From Terebella lapidaria (taxonomy: Eukaryota > Annelida > Polychaeta > Terebellida > Terebellidae): a stretch of 64,000 nucleotides of DNA. The DNA lies in NCBI GenBank assembly GCA_949152475.1, contig OX424564.1, positions 28,890,165-28,954,164 on the forward strand, read 5' to 3'. Each line of letters starts with the position of its first letter. Positions within the stretch are counted from its first letter, which is position 1. A program made the translations under genes and the position numbers. Below the pieces are notes generated by a model that made no database searches, was not told where the DNA came from, and saw only the letters and a list, made by a program, of their open reading frames with translations. This document shows, in pieces, positions 48,430-60,500 of this stretch.

Positions 48430-49140
48430 GGAAACAAACAAAATTCATAGAAAACATTATGTTGACAAAGGAAGTGGCGTAGGCGTTTCTCAATAACTTT
48501 TTCAAGGAGTTTATTTACACTGGATAGAAGACTAATCGGTCTGTAATTTTCAGGTAAGATACGGTCCTTTCTTGGAAATTGGTATGACTTTAGCCACCTT
48601 GAGTGTAGATGAATAGGTACCAAGCGCAAAACAGGCATTGAATATGTGTTCTAGTACTGGAGCAACAACAACAGACACTGCTTTTAGGATTTTCACATCA
48701 ATACCATCGAAACCTGGTGCTTAAAGCTTCCGCTTTATGCAGTATGGTGGTGAGCACATTTCGATATTTTTTTAGTTCAGCTTTACTGGTCTCACTAGGT
48801 TTCGTGATATATTTACGAAACATAGTATTTTTCTGTTTGATAGATTTTTTTATTCCAACAGTGACCCACGGTTTGACCTTATGTTTACTACGTGACAATT
48901 TTACCAAAGGAAAACATTGGTCGTGTATGGCTTTCAGTTGGTTTTCGAATACAGCATAAGCCTCGTCCACATTCACGGCACTATACACCGAACTGAAGTC
49001 TGCAATTTGCATTTTTTTTTATCGAATTCGCTGAAGTTTTTCTCGCTATATAATCGAATGAGTGGTCGATTATTATCAGTCACCGGAGACTGTTTTGTTT
49101 CAACACAACAAAAGTTCGGCAAGTGATCGCTAATATCACA
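48430..49140 (-). mobile_element. LINE retrotransposon fragment: end of endonuclease, linker, start of reverse transcriptase
   Basis: Reading the minus strand from 49140 down gives CDISDHLPNF (the SDH end of an AP-type endonuclease), a basic linker with KPWVTVGIKKSIKQKN, then APGFDGIDVKILK, KVAKVIPISKKG and ENYRPISLLSSVNKLLEKV, the opening blocks of a non-LTR reverse transcriptase. Frames shift at least twice, so it is dead. It stops before the catalytic region near 48430. The style resembles CR1/L2/RTE-like LINEs; I cannot assign the clade. Confidence 0.85.
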
Positions 49141-49204
49141 GTAATAGTTACCGGCTATTATTCTATGAGCTTGCTATAGAATATTATTCTATATTCTATA
49201 GCTA

Positions 49205-49745
49205 CCGCATTGAAGCGCATATAAGGACAGGTGATAATATGAGGTGATAATTATAGGTCCTTTTATGTGGATTTGTGTGGTTCCTCAATATATAAAAAAT
49301 AAGCGTGTTCACTTATAAGGACACGCCCTTATATCCCGACAAAAAAACACTCTGTTTATTCATATATAAGGACACTATATAGACTACTATGAACTGAAGA
49401 ACGGGGGGCCTAATTGAATCCTTGGCGCAATAAGTCATGTCCGTTTGAGTGATACACAATTCCATGTAGGTCTATAACACATACATTTGACATGTATACA
49501 ATTTAATCTCGAGACCACAGGGATATTCAAGATTAATATGCTGAACGTTGTAGTGGTACGTGCTACACGTGTTCCAGTTGCGTCATTTTTCACAACTTAT
49601 AATCATCGACATGCCAAATGTCCTTATATGTGGGTCAGATGTTTTATACGCAATTTCTAAAAAAAAGTTCACATATAAGGACATGTTCTTATGTCCGGAT
49701 ATAAGGACGTGCTTATATATGAGGACATGTCCTTATAAGCGCGCC
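49205..49745. repeat. Cluster of palindromic ATAAGGACATGTCCTTAT-like words
   Basis: TATAAGGACA or its complement occurs at about 49208, 49313, 49329, 49366, 49619, 49675, 49690, 49700 and 49725, several as paired inverted copies. More lie at 51590, 51666, 51714 and 52721. They are not a tandem array, since spacing varies. Confidence 0.8.
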
Positions 49746-49844
49746 AATACGGTGTTCATACTAAAATAAGTGCTCATACTAAAATTCTATGCACCACGTG
49801 AAATTCTGTACCCAGTAATGATTGTGATCAATTTATGATTATAA

Positions 49845-50134
49845 ACTCGGTGATAATTCTGAGGTGTTAATTATAGACGGGGTGGAAATTATGAACGCGG
49901 TAATAATTCTGAGGTGGTAATTATAAACGGGGTGGAAATTATAAACGCGGTGGAAATTATGAGGTGATAATTATAGATGGGATGGATATTATAAACTCGG
50001 TGAATATTGTGAGGTGATAATTATAGATGGGGTGGAAATTATAAACGCGGTGGAAATTATGAGGTGATAATTATAGATGGGGCGGAAATTATAAACACGG
50101 TGAAAATTATGAGGTGATTAGTATAGATGGAGTG
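49845..50134 (+). repeat. Minisatellite, 50-bp unit, about six copies
   Basis: Unit built from GTGATAATTATAGATGGGG, TGGAAATTATAAACGCGG and TGGAAATTATGAG. The later copies are the most alike. A half unit occurs at about 49231-49250. Confidence 0.9.
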
Positions 50135-50939
50135 AGAAATGCACGAATGTAATTGGCGGTAATGAGCCATCGTATTATATCATGTAGGTACAATGGGTAT
50201 TTTTGGTTGATTATTTTGAAGACATTAACCAGGAAATTTCTTACCCGATGAACATACATGGGCGGTTGTCCTGCTTGCTTTTGAGAGCTGTGGGACTCAA
50301 CTGCCTTCGAAAACAGACAATATTTTTTTTGAAAACTTTATTTCATTTTAAACATGGGACATGAAACTCAATGAGACATACCCACATCAAATGTTATGAC
50401 TGCAACCAGTTCTTTGCTAAATTTTGCTCATTCGAACAGGCGGTTCACACGTAAATACAGGAACTTTATCCATCACACACAGATGTGATCAAAACATAAA
50501 AGTACAGGATGGACGGACAATTCCTGGCACATCACCGTATATAACGGTCTCATAACTACAGTATATACAGATACAAAGTGGAAATGTACTGGATGTGGAC
50601 TTTCAAGGGCAATTTAGGCATTTGTTTTTGATGAATACACTTCGTTTGTTTACATACAAAACTGGCATAAACTGTGTGTTAAAATGGATGAAAACACAAC
50701 TCGGGCGCACTGTAATCGTTGAAATCCATCTGCACATGTTTTTTTTTTATTATTTTGTCTAGTATTAGATAATTTTCACCGAAACATAGTTTTAAAAAAA
50801 AAATATTGCATACATTCGAAGGCAGTTGCTTTGAAATCATATACGTATCGTAAAAAAATGAAATTTACTTTATTTGCGTCGAGCTGAGGAGCATTATTAG
50901 AAATGCGACAATATGAAAGCATAAAATAACACCAGCTCA
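50135..50939. other. Between repeats, nothing recognised
   Basis: No domain seen; a long T run at about 50740-50748. Confidence 0.45.
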
Positions 50940-51600
50940 CTGTCCGTATTCCGAGTTGCAGACAGACACGCCAGTACATTGCTTTTTTCTTCCCGCCTCT
51001 TAACAGATAGGAGACATGTGTTCATGGAAAGTAAGTTTTCTATCAATATGTAGCCCTAGTAGCTTGACTGATTCAACACCTTTCACAACAGAATTATCAG
51101 TTGTAATTTCATTTTCGCACCTTTCATGATCGAAAATGATTAGTTGATTTTGAGATGGTTTGCCTTAAGCCAATCCACCATAAAAGTGCCCAGGCCCTGG
51201 AGGTCAGTCAAAACCTCCGTCAAGCTTGTGCCTTGACAGCATACTGTTGTATCATCTGCGTAGTTGTAGGCATCACCAGTTTTACTTGTATCTATGATGA
51301 GATCATTCACATACATGTACGTTGAAATCAAGTAGACCGAAAAGTGATCCTTAAGCCGCCCCTTGTAGATATTCTCATTCGCCACATATATTTCCAAATT
51401 TCGCTCGTTGTTTCCTTGCATTGAAATAACTAGCTATGAGACAACATGCTAATTTGCTGAGCCCATATGCATATAATTCAGCGATTATTAGTTGGTGAGG
51501 TAAGCAGTCGAATTCCCTAGATATGTTTGTAATATATAATCCATCACTTTTCTTATCTTCCAGACTTGCCTTGCCGTATAATCGCGCATATAAGGACATG
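50940..51600 (-). mobile_element. LINE retrotransposon fragment: catalytic reverse transcriptase region
   Basis: On the minus strand from 51599: a block with REFDCLPHQLIIAELYAYGL (first catalytic Asp block), SYFNARKQRAKFGN, then after a frameshift YVNDLIIDTSK and AYNYADDTTV (the YADD catalytic box), then, shifted again, VKLLGLHIDRKLTFHEHMS. The block between, normally PQGS, is not recognisable. The style (FDCLPH, AYGLS) is that of Jockey-like LINEs and differs from the fragment at 48430-49140. Dead copy. Confidence 0.85.
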
Positions 51601-51894
51601 TTCTCATATCTGGAATATTGTGTTTTGGAGCTCTCACCAAAAAAAAACCAAAGTGTCTCGAATATGGGGACATGTTCTCATATTCGAATAAAAGGCCACC
51701 CTCGTAAACCCGCATATAAGAACATGGTAAGCTAAATTATATATTAACCACATTAACCTTCGTGTGCAAGTAGCCTGGACGAGTCATAACCATCACACAC
51801 AGATGTCAAATTACATAAATATGTTGGCTTAAGTAGGTGTTAGAGATGAGTATTTATATAATGCGGTCATGTTGGATTCAGTTCGGTACCATTC

Positions 51895-52107
51895 TCATTT
51901 CAAAGTGATTGCTTTACTGGTAACGACGTTACGAAGATGAATGTCAAAATCTTTGAGTCGTTTTCTGGCTTTAGCAGCAAGTGCATTACCATCATCATGG
52001 CCGCCTTCTGCTTCACCAACCCCGTGTTCTCCGTGGCCGTGGTCCTCAGTGCCGACAACTTCTTCAGCCCCAACTACCATTAAGTCATTGAAAAATTCCA
52101 CGTGCAT
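51895..52107 (-). CDS. Possible terminal exon, His/acid-rich peptide (unrecognised)
   Basis: The minus frame ending at TGA (51897-51895) reads an acidic, His-rich stretch (EDHGHGEHGVGEAEGGHDDG) followed by a basic one (AAKARKRLKDFD). It is GC-richer than the surroundings and the composition looks protein-like. An AG acceptor could lie near 52070, with a short pyrimidine stretch before it. No further exon or domain was found, and the opposite strand is also open. It may be the end of a gene, a transposon scrap or chance. Confidence 0.2.
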   Translation of the reverse strand: MHVEFFNDLMVVGAEEVVGTEDHGHGEHGVGEAEGGHDDGNALAAKARKRLKDFDIHLRNVVTSKAITLK

Positions 52108-52198
52108 GTATGACCATGATAACAGGCCTATGTATGTGTAGGCATTTTTTCAATGAGCACCCAATAACCTCGTGTATATATATTACCGAGAGTGGTCC

Positions 52199-52660
52199 TA
52201 AGGCATCACACCTGTGTTCCTCCGATGAACATCCGTGTACCCAATCAAATACATGTAGTGACTAAAAAAAACCTTGGATTTCATGGCATGTATGCAGTCT
52301 TTGTGGGTTTTGCATGTATAACTAGTGGTGTTTTGCAGCTAAAAGGCTTTAAACATTGCATTACATGTCGTTTTGACAAAACATTAAATGTCTGGTATTC
52401 CTACGACGAACACACACGTTTCGAGGGGACCTCGGCTGTCAGACGCTCGTCGGCAAAACGGTCGGAAACTGGTGATTTTTTTCATTTAGACATAGCGAAA
52501 AAACGAGCGTGTGACCATATGATGAAATGGCATTTTTATTACTGCCCAGTCATGTAGCTGTCAGAAAAAATGAACAATATGTTTAGTTTCTTCCCCTTTC
52601 ATAGAAATAAGAGGGTCCGAAGTGGGACAATTTACATTGATTTATATAGGGCTTTTAATG
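52199..52660 (-). repeat. Diverged inverted partial copy of the 1412-bp satellite unit
   Basis: About 460 bp here are the reverse complement of unit positions 1 to about 470 (54557-55027), at roughly 90 percent identity by eye. Shared landmarks: ACGCTCGTCGGCAAAACGG, GGGTCCGAAGTGGGA, CTCCGATGAACATCCGTG. It is far more diverged than any two units of the array. Confidence 0.9.
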
Positions 52661-52743
52661 CTGAACCTGGCAGCACGTGCAAAGGATGTCCTTTTGGAGC
52701 CAAAACCCAAGTGTCTCTAATATAAGGACATGTGTGTCCTTAT

Positions 52744-53505
52744 TGTGATAAATATCGTTCTATGGCCGATATTAGGCCGAAATGTCTGTGATCGCTGTGC
52801 TAAATCACAAGGCCGGCAGTAGCAGTTCAATAGTTTATTTGGGATGAAAGCCGACAATGTCTCAATCACACTACAAGGCCGCAAACACACCTACGTCCGG
52901 TGATTTCCCCAGTCGACAATACTATATCCTCGATATTTAGTCCGTTGAACAATCCAACATATGAATATCACAGTTCAATATCTAGTAGTCCTCGTGTTAG
53001 GCCTTCGCTTTACAATCACGGCCACAACTTAGAAACACGTCTGCTCATGAGGACATCCACTTCTCAACTCTCAGCAAAACTGTGCGGCCGGCAACATGTG
53101 GTGTAGACTTTCCCGCCAAATGCATGCGGTGTTGTGATTGGTCATGTATGTGCTGATGTGTGCTGATCTCACCGGGAAAGTGGGTTTCCCCGGCGCGTGA
53201 ACGAGACTTGTTATGCTTATATCTGTGCACGTGATGTGAGCGGTGGGTGTGACATGTTCTATGTTTAGAAGTAGGTGCTTGTGAAGGTCAAGGCCGAAAC
53301 TAACTGGGTCGATGTACCGAGTGAATGGGGCCGCAAGTGCATGTGGATTGACCTGTGTATGTAACCATGACTACATGGAGTTTATGCTTGTGATCGTATA
53401 GTCTGTACCTGTCCTGTATGTAAGTCATGTAGAATGAATGTTTGTTGTGAAATATGTATGCGCGGGAGGGACGGGGGTTTCAGTCGCTAAAATTACTACA
53501 TTACA
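52744..53505 (-). mobile_element. Probable 3' LTR of a truncated LTR retrotransposon
   Basis: On the minus strand a purine tract (GAAGGGG, 53512-53506) directly precedes TGTAATGTAG, the usual polypurine tract plus TG start of a 3' LTR. About 760 bp on, TATTTATCACA gives a CA end with a TGT/ACA inverted pair. An AATAAA lies near the 3' part (about 52834). No second LTR is in the window, so the ends are provisional. Confidence 0.5.
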
Positions 53506-54556
53506 CCCCTTCATTAATTCTACGCCCTCGGAATTACCCTACCCGGACCCTACCGTCGCCAAAAACTAACAATAAAAAGCTAAGAAGTCCTACAAGGTCA
53601 AACCCCAACACTCACACACATACGCCGCGCGACAATGGTAAAGCACTTCATACAATAAAAATTCTAACCGTCAAAATATACGTCATCAGTCAGTCCGTCA
53701 ATAGTCGCTACGATGATACATTTACACATACATGCACAACAACGAATGATAATGAATGGAATGTATGAACAAAACTCCTCGACGCTTCAGAGTGAAACGG
53801 AAACTAATTTAGAGTCTATAAACTGAAAAAGAATTGTCTGGATTAACCTTAACTAAATTACATGAATAAAATACCGTGACTAGGATAACTATTTACAAAT
53901 TTTGGCCGACATAACAATAAGCCGACATAACCAGGATGATCATCGTGACCAGGATTTCTCCGAGTCACTTTCTGTCATCAGGCCGACACAATGAAAGGCC
54001 GATACATCACTAGTCCAGCGTGACCAGGATTTTCAGGGGCCGACACAATCGAGGCCGGCAATTGTCCGTTTGTCACCACTGGGCCGAAACGTTCACTCCT
54101 TCTGGCCTCGCTTGCCAGCAGGAGGTGGTGGTGGCGCCGGCGACGCCTGACGCATTAGTTGCTGTTGCTCCTCTGGTGGCAGACGGGGCAAAATCGACAC
54201 AATAGTGGCGAGCAGGTCGCCCGGGATAGTGGTACCCGAGTCGCTCTGCGTCGCGGCCGTATCCGTCGAGGTCGAAACTGGGGCCGACTGTAATTTTTAT
54301 CCCAAATATCCGACAACTATCCACAAACTTTATCAGTTCAATGTCATCAAATGCCACGTAATTATCCGACAAGTGTTCCGAATCAATACAAAGTTTTTCT
54401 CCGTATCTGATCGAGCTCCTGCTGCTTCAGAAGTTCGGGCGCAAATGACCTACTTGCCGTTAATTTCCACTGCCGTACACTGAGATGCTTATCTGTATCC
54501 CAATTCCACGAATCGGGCCGGGGGGCGCTCTCTGCCGATATACAAAAACGTCTTTA
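53506..54556 (-). mobile_element. Internal 3' remnant of the same LTR retrotransposon
   Basis: The minus strand upstream of the proposed LTR has a frame ending in a Ser/Thr-rich then Pro-rich tail (LPRLPPEEQQQLMRQASPAP, then a Pro run, ending GKRGQKE and stop near 54100). About 600 bp of untranslated DNA with recurring GGCCGACA words follows before the purine tract. No protease, integrase or reverse transcriptase block is seen. It breaks off abruptly at the first satellite unit. Confidence 0.4.
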
Positions 54557-57500
54557 GGCTGCACACTCGGGTTTAAAGGCCCTATATAAATCAATGTGAA
54601 TTTTCCCACTTCGGACCCTCTTATCTCTATCAAAGGGGAAGAAAATAAACTTATTCTTCATTTTTTCTGACAGCTACATCACTGGGCTGTAATAAAAATG
54701 TCATTTCGTCATATGGTCACACGCTCGTTTTTTCGCTAAATCTAAATGAAAAAAATCACCAGTTTCCGCCCGTTTTGCCGACGAGCGTCTGATAGCCGAG
54801 GTCCCCTCAAAACATGTGTGTTCGGCGTAGGAATACCAGACATTTAATGTTTTGTCAAAACGACATGTAGTGCAATGTTCGAAGCTTTTTAGCTGCAAAA
54901 CACCACTAGTTATATATTCAATATGCACAAAGACTGCATACATGCCTGAAATCCAAGGTTTTTTTAGGCACTATTTGATTGGGTACACGGATGTTCATCG
55001 GAGGAATCCCAGGTGTGATACCTTAAGAGAAACTTATTTTGTCCTGATTGTTATTTTTTTGCTACTACATAAAATATGTAGCATTTGTAGTTAAGAGAAA
55101 AAGTGGCTGGGTGAAATTAAGTATAATTCATTTCGAAATAGGTCCTCAGATATGTGGTCTTTTGTCGTACATGTCGTCGCGAGCAAGGTGAACGACACGT
55201 GATTTGCAACAAAAAAGCAAATATTGAGTAGAAGTGCTGCAATATTTTATTTATTATTATTTCGTTCTAGGAGCTACTTTGAACAATATTATACATATAT
55301 ATGACAATTGTAAAACGTGCAATGATATATTATGCCAAAACCCATTATCCGTTGCCATGGAAACGGTTATCATCATGATATGTCTTACAAACTCTAAATA
55401 TCCTCAAAACTCTGGTTTTTATGGTAAAATTTCGGATTATTTCATGTCCCATTGCCTATTTTACGAATTAATTACCCAATAGGAGGGTTTTCATTATTAT
55501 TCATACTTATTCTGTTTGAGTGAAAGGGACTTGGGTCCTGCTGAACTGCATACCAAGAACAGACCAGGCTGTAAAAATTATCTCGACTGCCCGGACTGCT
55601 TAAAGGGTTGGGCTACAGTTAACTTTTTCCTGCAGTACTAGCTAAATCCAACAAGTCGTGGGGAAAATGATGTGCTGTGGTCCAAGTCCTCCCTCGGAAA
55701 AGTTCGCTAAGCCAAAAAAATAATGGTTGCCATGGCAATTATGCTTGACTGCACCCGATTCAGTCATTTTTGACTTCAAATTAGAGCCGTTTCCGTGAAT
55801 TTCGCCAGAAATATACTATTTTCGTGATTTTTTGCCTATTCAGCTGGATAAGTGATGCAAACATAGTCTACAATAGTCGGGTGGCATGCAATGCATGAAC
55901 TCAACATGCCAAAATAATAAATCGGGAAAAAATATGATCAATTAGCATGAAAAATGGGTTTTTGTTAAGGCTGCACACTCGGGTTTAAAGGCCCTATATA
56001 AATCAATGTGAATTTTCCCACTTCGGACCCTCTTATCTCTATCAAAGGGGAAGAAAATAAACTTATTCTTTATTTTTTCTGACAGCTACATCACTGGGCT
56101 GTAATAAAAATGTCATTTCGTCATATGGTCACACGCTCGTTTTTTCGCTAAATCTAAATGAAAAAAATCACCAGTTTCCGCCCGTTTTGCCGACGAGCGT
56201 CTGATAGCCGAGGTCCCCTCAAAACATGTGTGTTCGGCGTAGGAATACCAGACATTTAATGTTTTGTCAAAACGACATGTAGTGCAATGTTCGAAGCTTT
56301 TTAGCTGCAAAACACCACTAGTTATATATTCAATATGCACAAAGACTGCATACATGCCTGAAATCCAAGGTTTTTTTAGGCACTATTTGATTGGGTACAC
56401 GGATGTTCATCGGAGGAATCCCAGGTGTGATACCTTAAGAGAAACTTACTTTGTCCTGATTGTTATTTTTTTGCTACTACATAAAATATGTAGCATTTGT
56501 AGTTAAGAGAAAAAATGGCTGGGTGAAATTAAGTATAATTCATTTCGAAATAGGTCCTCAGATATGTGGTCTTTTGTCGTACATGTCGTCGCGAGCAAGG
56601 TGAACGACACGTGATTTGCAACAAAAAAGCAAATATTGAGTAGAAGTGCTGCAATATTTTATTTATTATTATTTCGTTCTAGGAGCTACTTTGAACAATA
56701 TTATACATATATATGACAATTGTAAAACGTGCAATGATATATTATGCCAAAACCCATTATCCGTTGCCATGGAAACGGTTATCATCATGATATGTCTTAC
56801 AAACTCTAAATATCCTCAAAACTCTGGTTTTTATGGTAAAATTTCGGATTATTTCATGTCCCATTGCCTATTTTACGAATTAATTACCCAATAGGAGGGT
56901 TTTCATTATTATTCATACTTATTCTGTTTGAGTGAAAGGGACTTGGGTCCTGCTGAACTGCATACCAAGAACAGACCAGGCTGTAAAAATTATCTCGACT
57001 GCCCGGACTGCTTGAAGGGTTGGGCTACAGTTAACTTTTTCCTGCAGTACTAGCTAAATCCAACAAGTCGTGGGGAAAATGATGTGCTGTGGTCCAAGTC
57101 CTCCCTCGGAAAAGTTCGCTAAGCCAAAAAAATAATGGTTGCCATGGCAATTATGCTTGACTGCACCCGATTCAGTCATTTTTGACTTCAAATTAGAGCC
57201 GTTTCCGTGAATTTCGCCAGAAATATACTATTTTCGTGATTTTTTGCCTATTCAGCTGGATAAGTGATGCAAACATAGTCTACAATAGTCGGGTGGCATG
57301 CAATGCATGAACTCAACATGCCAAAATAATAAATCGGGAAAAAATATGATCAATTAGCATGAAAAATGGGTTTTTGTTAAGGCTGCACACTCGGGTTTAA
57401 AGGCCCTATATAAATCAATGTGAATTTTCCCACTTCGGACCCTCTTATCTCTATCAAAGGGGAAGAAAATAAACTTATTCTTCATTTTTTCTGACAGCTA

Positions 57501-60500
57501 CATCACTGGGCTGTAATAAAAATGTCATTTCGTCATATGGTCACACGCTCGTTTTTTCGCTAAATCTAAATGAAAAAAATCACCAGTTTCCGCCCGTTTT
57601 GCCGACGAGCGTCTGATAGCCGAGGTCCCCTCAAAACATGTGTGTTCGGCGTAGGAATACCAGACATTTAATGTTTTGTCAAAACGACATGTAGTGCAAT
57701 GTTCGAAGCTTTTTAGCTGCAAAACACCACTAGTTATATATTCAATATGCACAAAGACTGCATACATGCCTGAAATCCAAGGTTTTTTTAGGCACTATTT
57801 GATTGGGTACACGGATGTTCATCGGAGGAATCCCAGGTGTGATACCTTAAGAGAAACTTATTTTGTCCTGATTGTTATTTTTTTGCTACTACATAAAATA
57901 TGTAGCATTTGTAGTTAAGAGAAAAAGTGGCTGGGTGAAATTAAGTATAATTCATTTCGAAATAGGTCCTCAGATATGTGGTCTTTTGTCGTACATGTCG
58001 TCGCGAGCAAGGTGAACGACACGTGATTTGCAACAAAAAAGCAAATATTGAGTAGAAGTGCTGCAATATTTTATTTATTATTATTTCGTTCTAGGAGCTA
58101 CTTTGAACAATATTATACATATATATGACAATTGTAAAACGTGCAATGATATATTATGCCAAAACCCATTATCCGTTGCCATGGAAACGGTTATCATCAT
58201 GATATGTCTTACAAACTCTAAATATCCTCAAAACTCTGGTTTTTATGGTAAAATTTCGGATTATTTCATGTCCCATTGCCTATTTTACGAATTAATTACC
58301 CAATAGGAGGGTTTTCATTATTATTCATACTTATTCTGTTTGAGTGAAAGGGACTTGGGTCCTGCTGAACTGCATACCAAGAACAGACCAGGCTGTAAAA
58401 ATTATCTCGACTGCCCGGACTGCTTAAAGGGTTGGGCTACAGTTAACTTTTTCCTGCAGTACTAGCTAAATCCAACAAGTCGTGGGGAAAATGATGTGCT
58501 GTGGTCCAAGTCCTCCCTCGGAAAAGTTCGCTAAGCCAAAAAAATAATGGTTGCCATGGCAATTATGCTTGACTGCACCCGATTCAGTCATTTTTGACTT
58601 CAAATTAGAGCCGTTTCCGTGAATTTCGCCAGAAATATACTATTTTCGTGATTTTTTGCCTATTCAGCTGGATAAGTGATGCAAACATAGTCTACAATAG
58701 TCGGGTGGCATGCAATGCATGAACTCAACATGCCAAAATAATAAATCGGGAAAAAATATGATCAATTAGCATGAAAAATGGGTTTTTGTTAAGGCTGCAC
58801 ACTCGGGTTTAAAGGCCCTATATAAATCAATGTGAATTTTCCCACTTCGGACCCTCTTATCTCTATCAAAGGGGAAGAAAATAAACTTATTCTTCATTTT
58901 TTCTGACAGCTACATCACTGGGCTGTAATAAAAATGTCATTTCGTCATATGGTCACACGCTCGTTTTTTCGCTAAATCTAAATGAAAAAAATCACCAGTT
59001 TCCGCCCGTTTTGCCGACGAGCGTCTGATAGCCGAGGTCCCCTCAAAACATGTGTGTTCGGCGTAGGAATACCAGACATTTAATGTTTTGTCAAAACGAC
59101 ATGTAGTGCAATGTTCGAAGCTTTTTAGCTGCAAAACACCACTAGTTATATATTCAATATGCACAAAGACTGCATACATGCCTGAAATCCAAGGTTTTTT
59201 TAGGCACTATTTGATTGGGTACACGGATGTTCATCGGAGGAATCCCAGGTGTGATACCTTAAGAGAAACTTACTTTGTCCTGATTGTTATTTTTTTGCTA
59301 CTACATAAAATATGTAGCATTTGTAGTTAAGAGAAAAAGTGGCTGGGTGAAATTAAGTATAATTCATTTCGAAATAGGTCCTCAGATATGTGGTCTTTTG
59401 TCGTACATGTCGTCGCGAGCAAGGTGAACGACACGTGATTTGCAACAAAAAAGCAAATATTGAGTAGAAGTGCTGCAATATTTTATTTATTATTATTTCG
59501 TTCTAGGAGCTACTTTGAACAATATTATACATATATATGACAATTGTAAAACGTGCAATGATATATTATGCCAAAACCCATTATCCGTTGCCATGGAAAC
59601 GGTTATCATCATGATATGTCTTACAAACTCTAAATATCCTCAAAACTCTGGTTTTTATGGTAAAATTTCGGATTATTTCATGTCCCATTGCCTATTTTAC
59701 GAATTAATTACCCAATAGGAGGGTTTTCATTATTATTCATACTTATTCTGTTTGAGTGAAAGGGACTTGGGTCCTGCTGAACTGCATACCAAGAACAGAC
59801 CAGGCTGTAAAAATTATCTCGACTGCCCGGACTGCTTGAAGGGTTGGGCTACAGTTAACTTTTTCCTGCAGTACTAGCTAAATCCAACAAGTCGTGGGGA
59901 AAATGATGTGCTGTGGTCCAAGTCCTCCCTCGGAAAAGTTCGCTAAGCCAAAAAAATAATGGTTGCCATGGCAATTATGCTTGACTGCACCCGATTCAGT
60001 CATTTTTGACTTCAAATTAGAGCCGTTTCCGTGAATTTCGCCAGAAATATACTATTTTCGTGATTTTTTGCCTATTCAGCTGGATAAGTGATGCAAACAT
60101 AGTCTACAATAGTCGGGTGGCATGCAATGCATGAACTCAACATGCCAAAATAATAAATCGGGAAAAAATATGATCAATTAGCATGAAAAATGGGTTTTTG
60201 TTAAGGCTGCACACTCGGGTTTAAAGGCCCTATATAAATCAATGTGAATTTTCCCACTTCGGACCCTCTTATCTCTATCAAAGGGGAAGAAAATAAACTT
60301 ATTCTTCATTTTTTCTGACAGCTACATCACTGGGCTGTAATAAAAATGTCATTTCGTCATATGGTCACACGCTCGTTTTTTCGCTAAATCTAAATGAAAA
60401 AAATCACCAGTTTCCGCCCGTTTTGCCGACGAGCGTCTGATAGCCGAGGTCCCCTCAAAACATGTGTGTTCGGCGTAGGAATACCAGACATTTAATGTTT

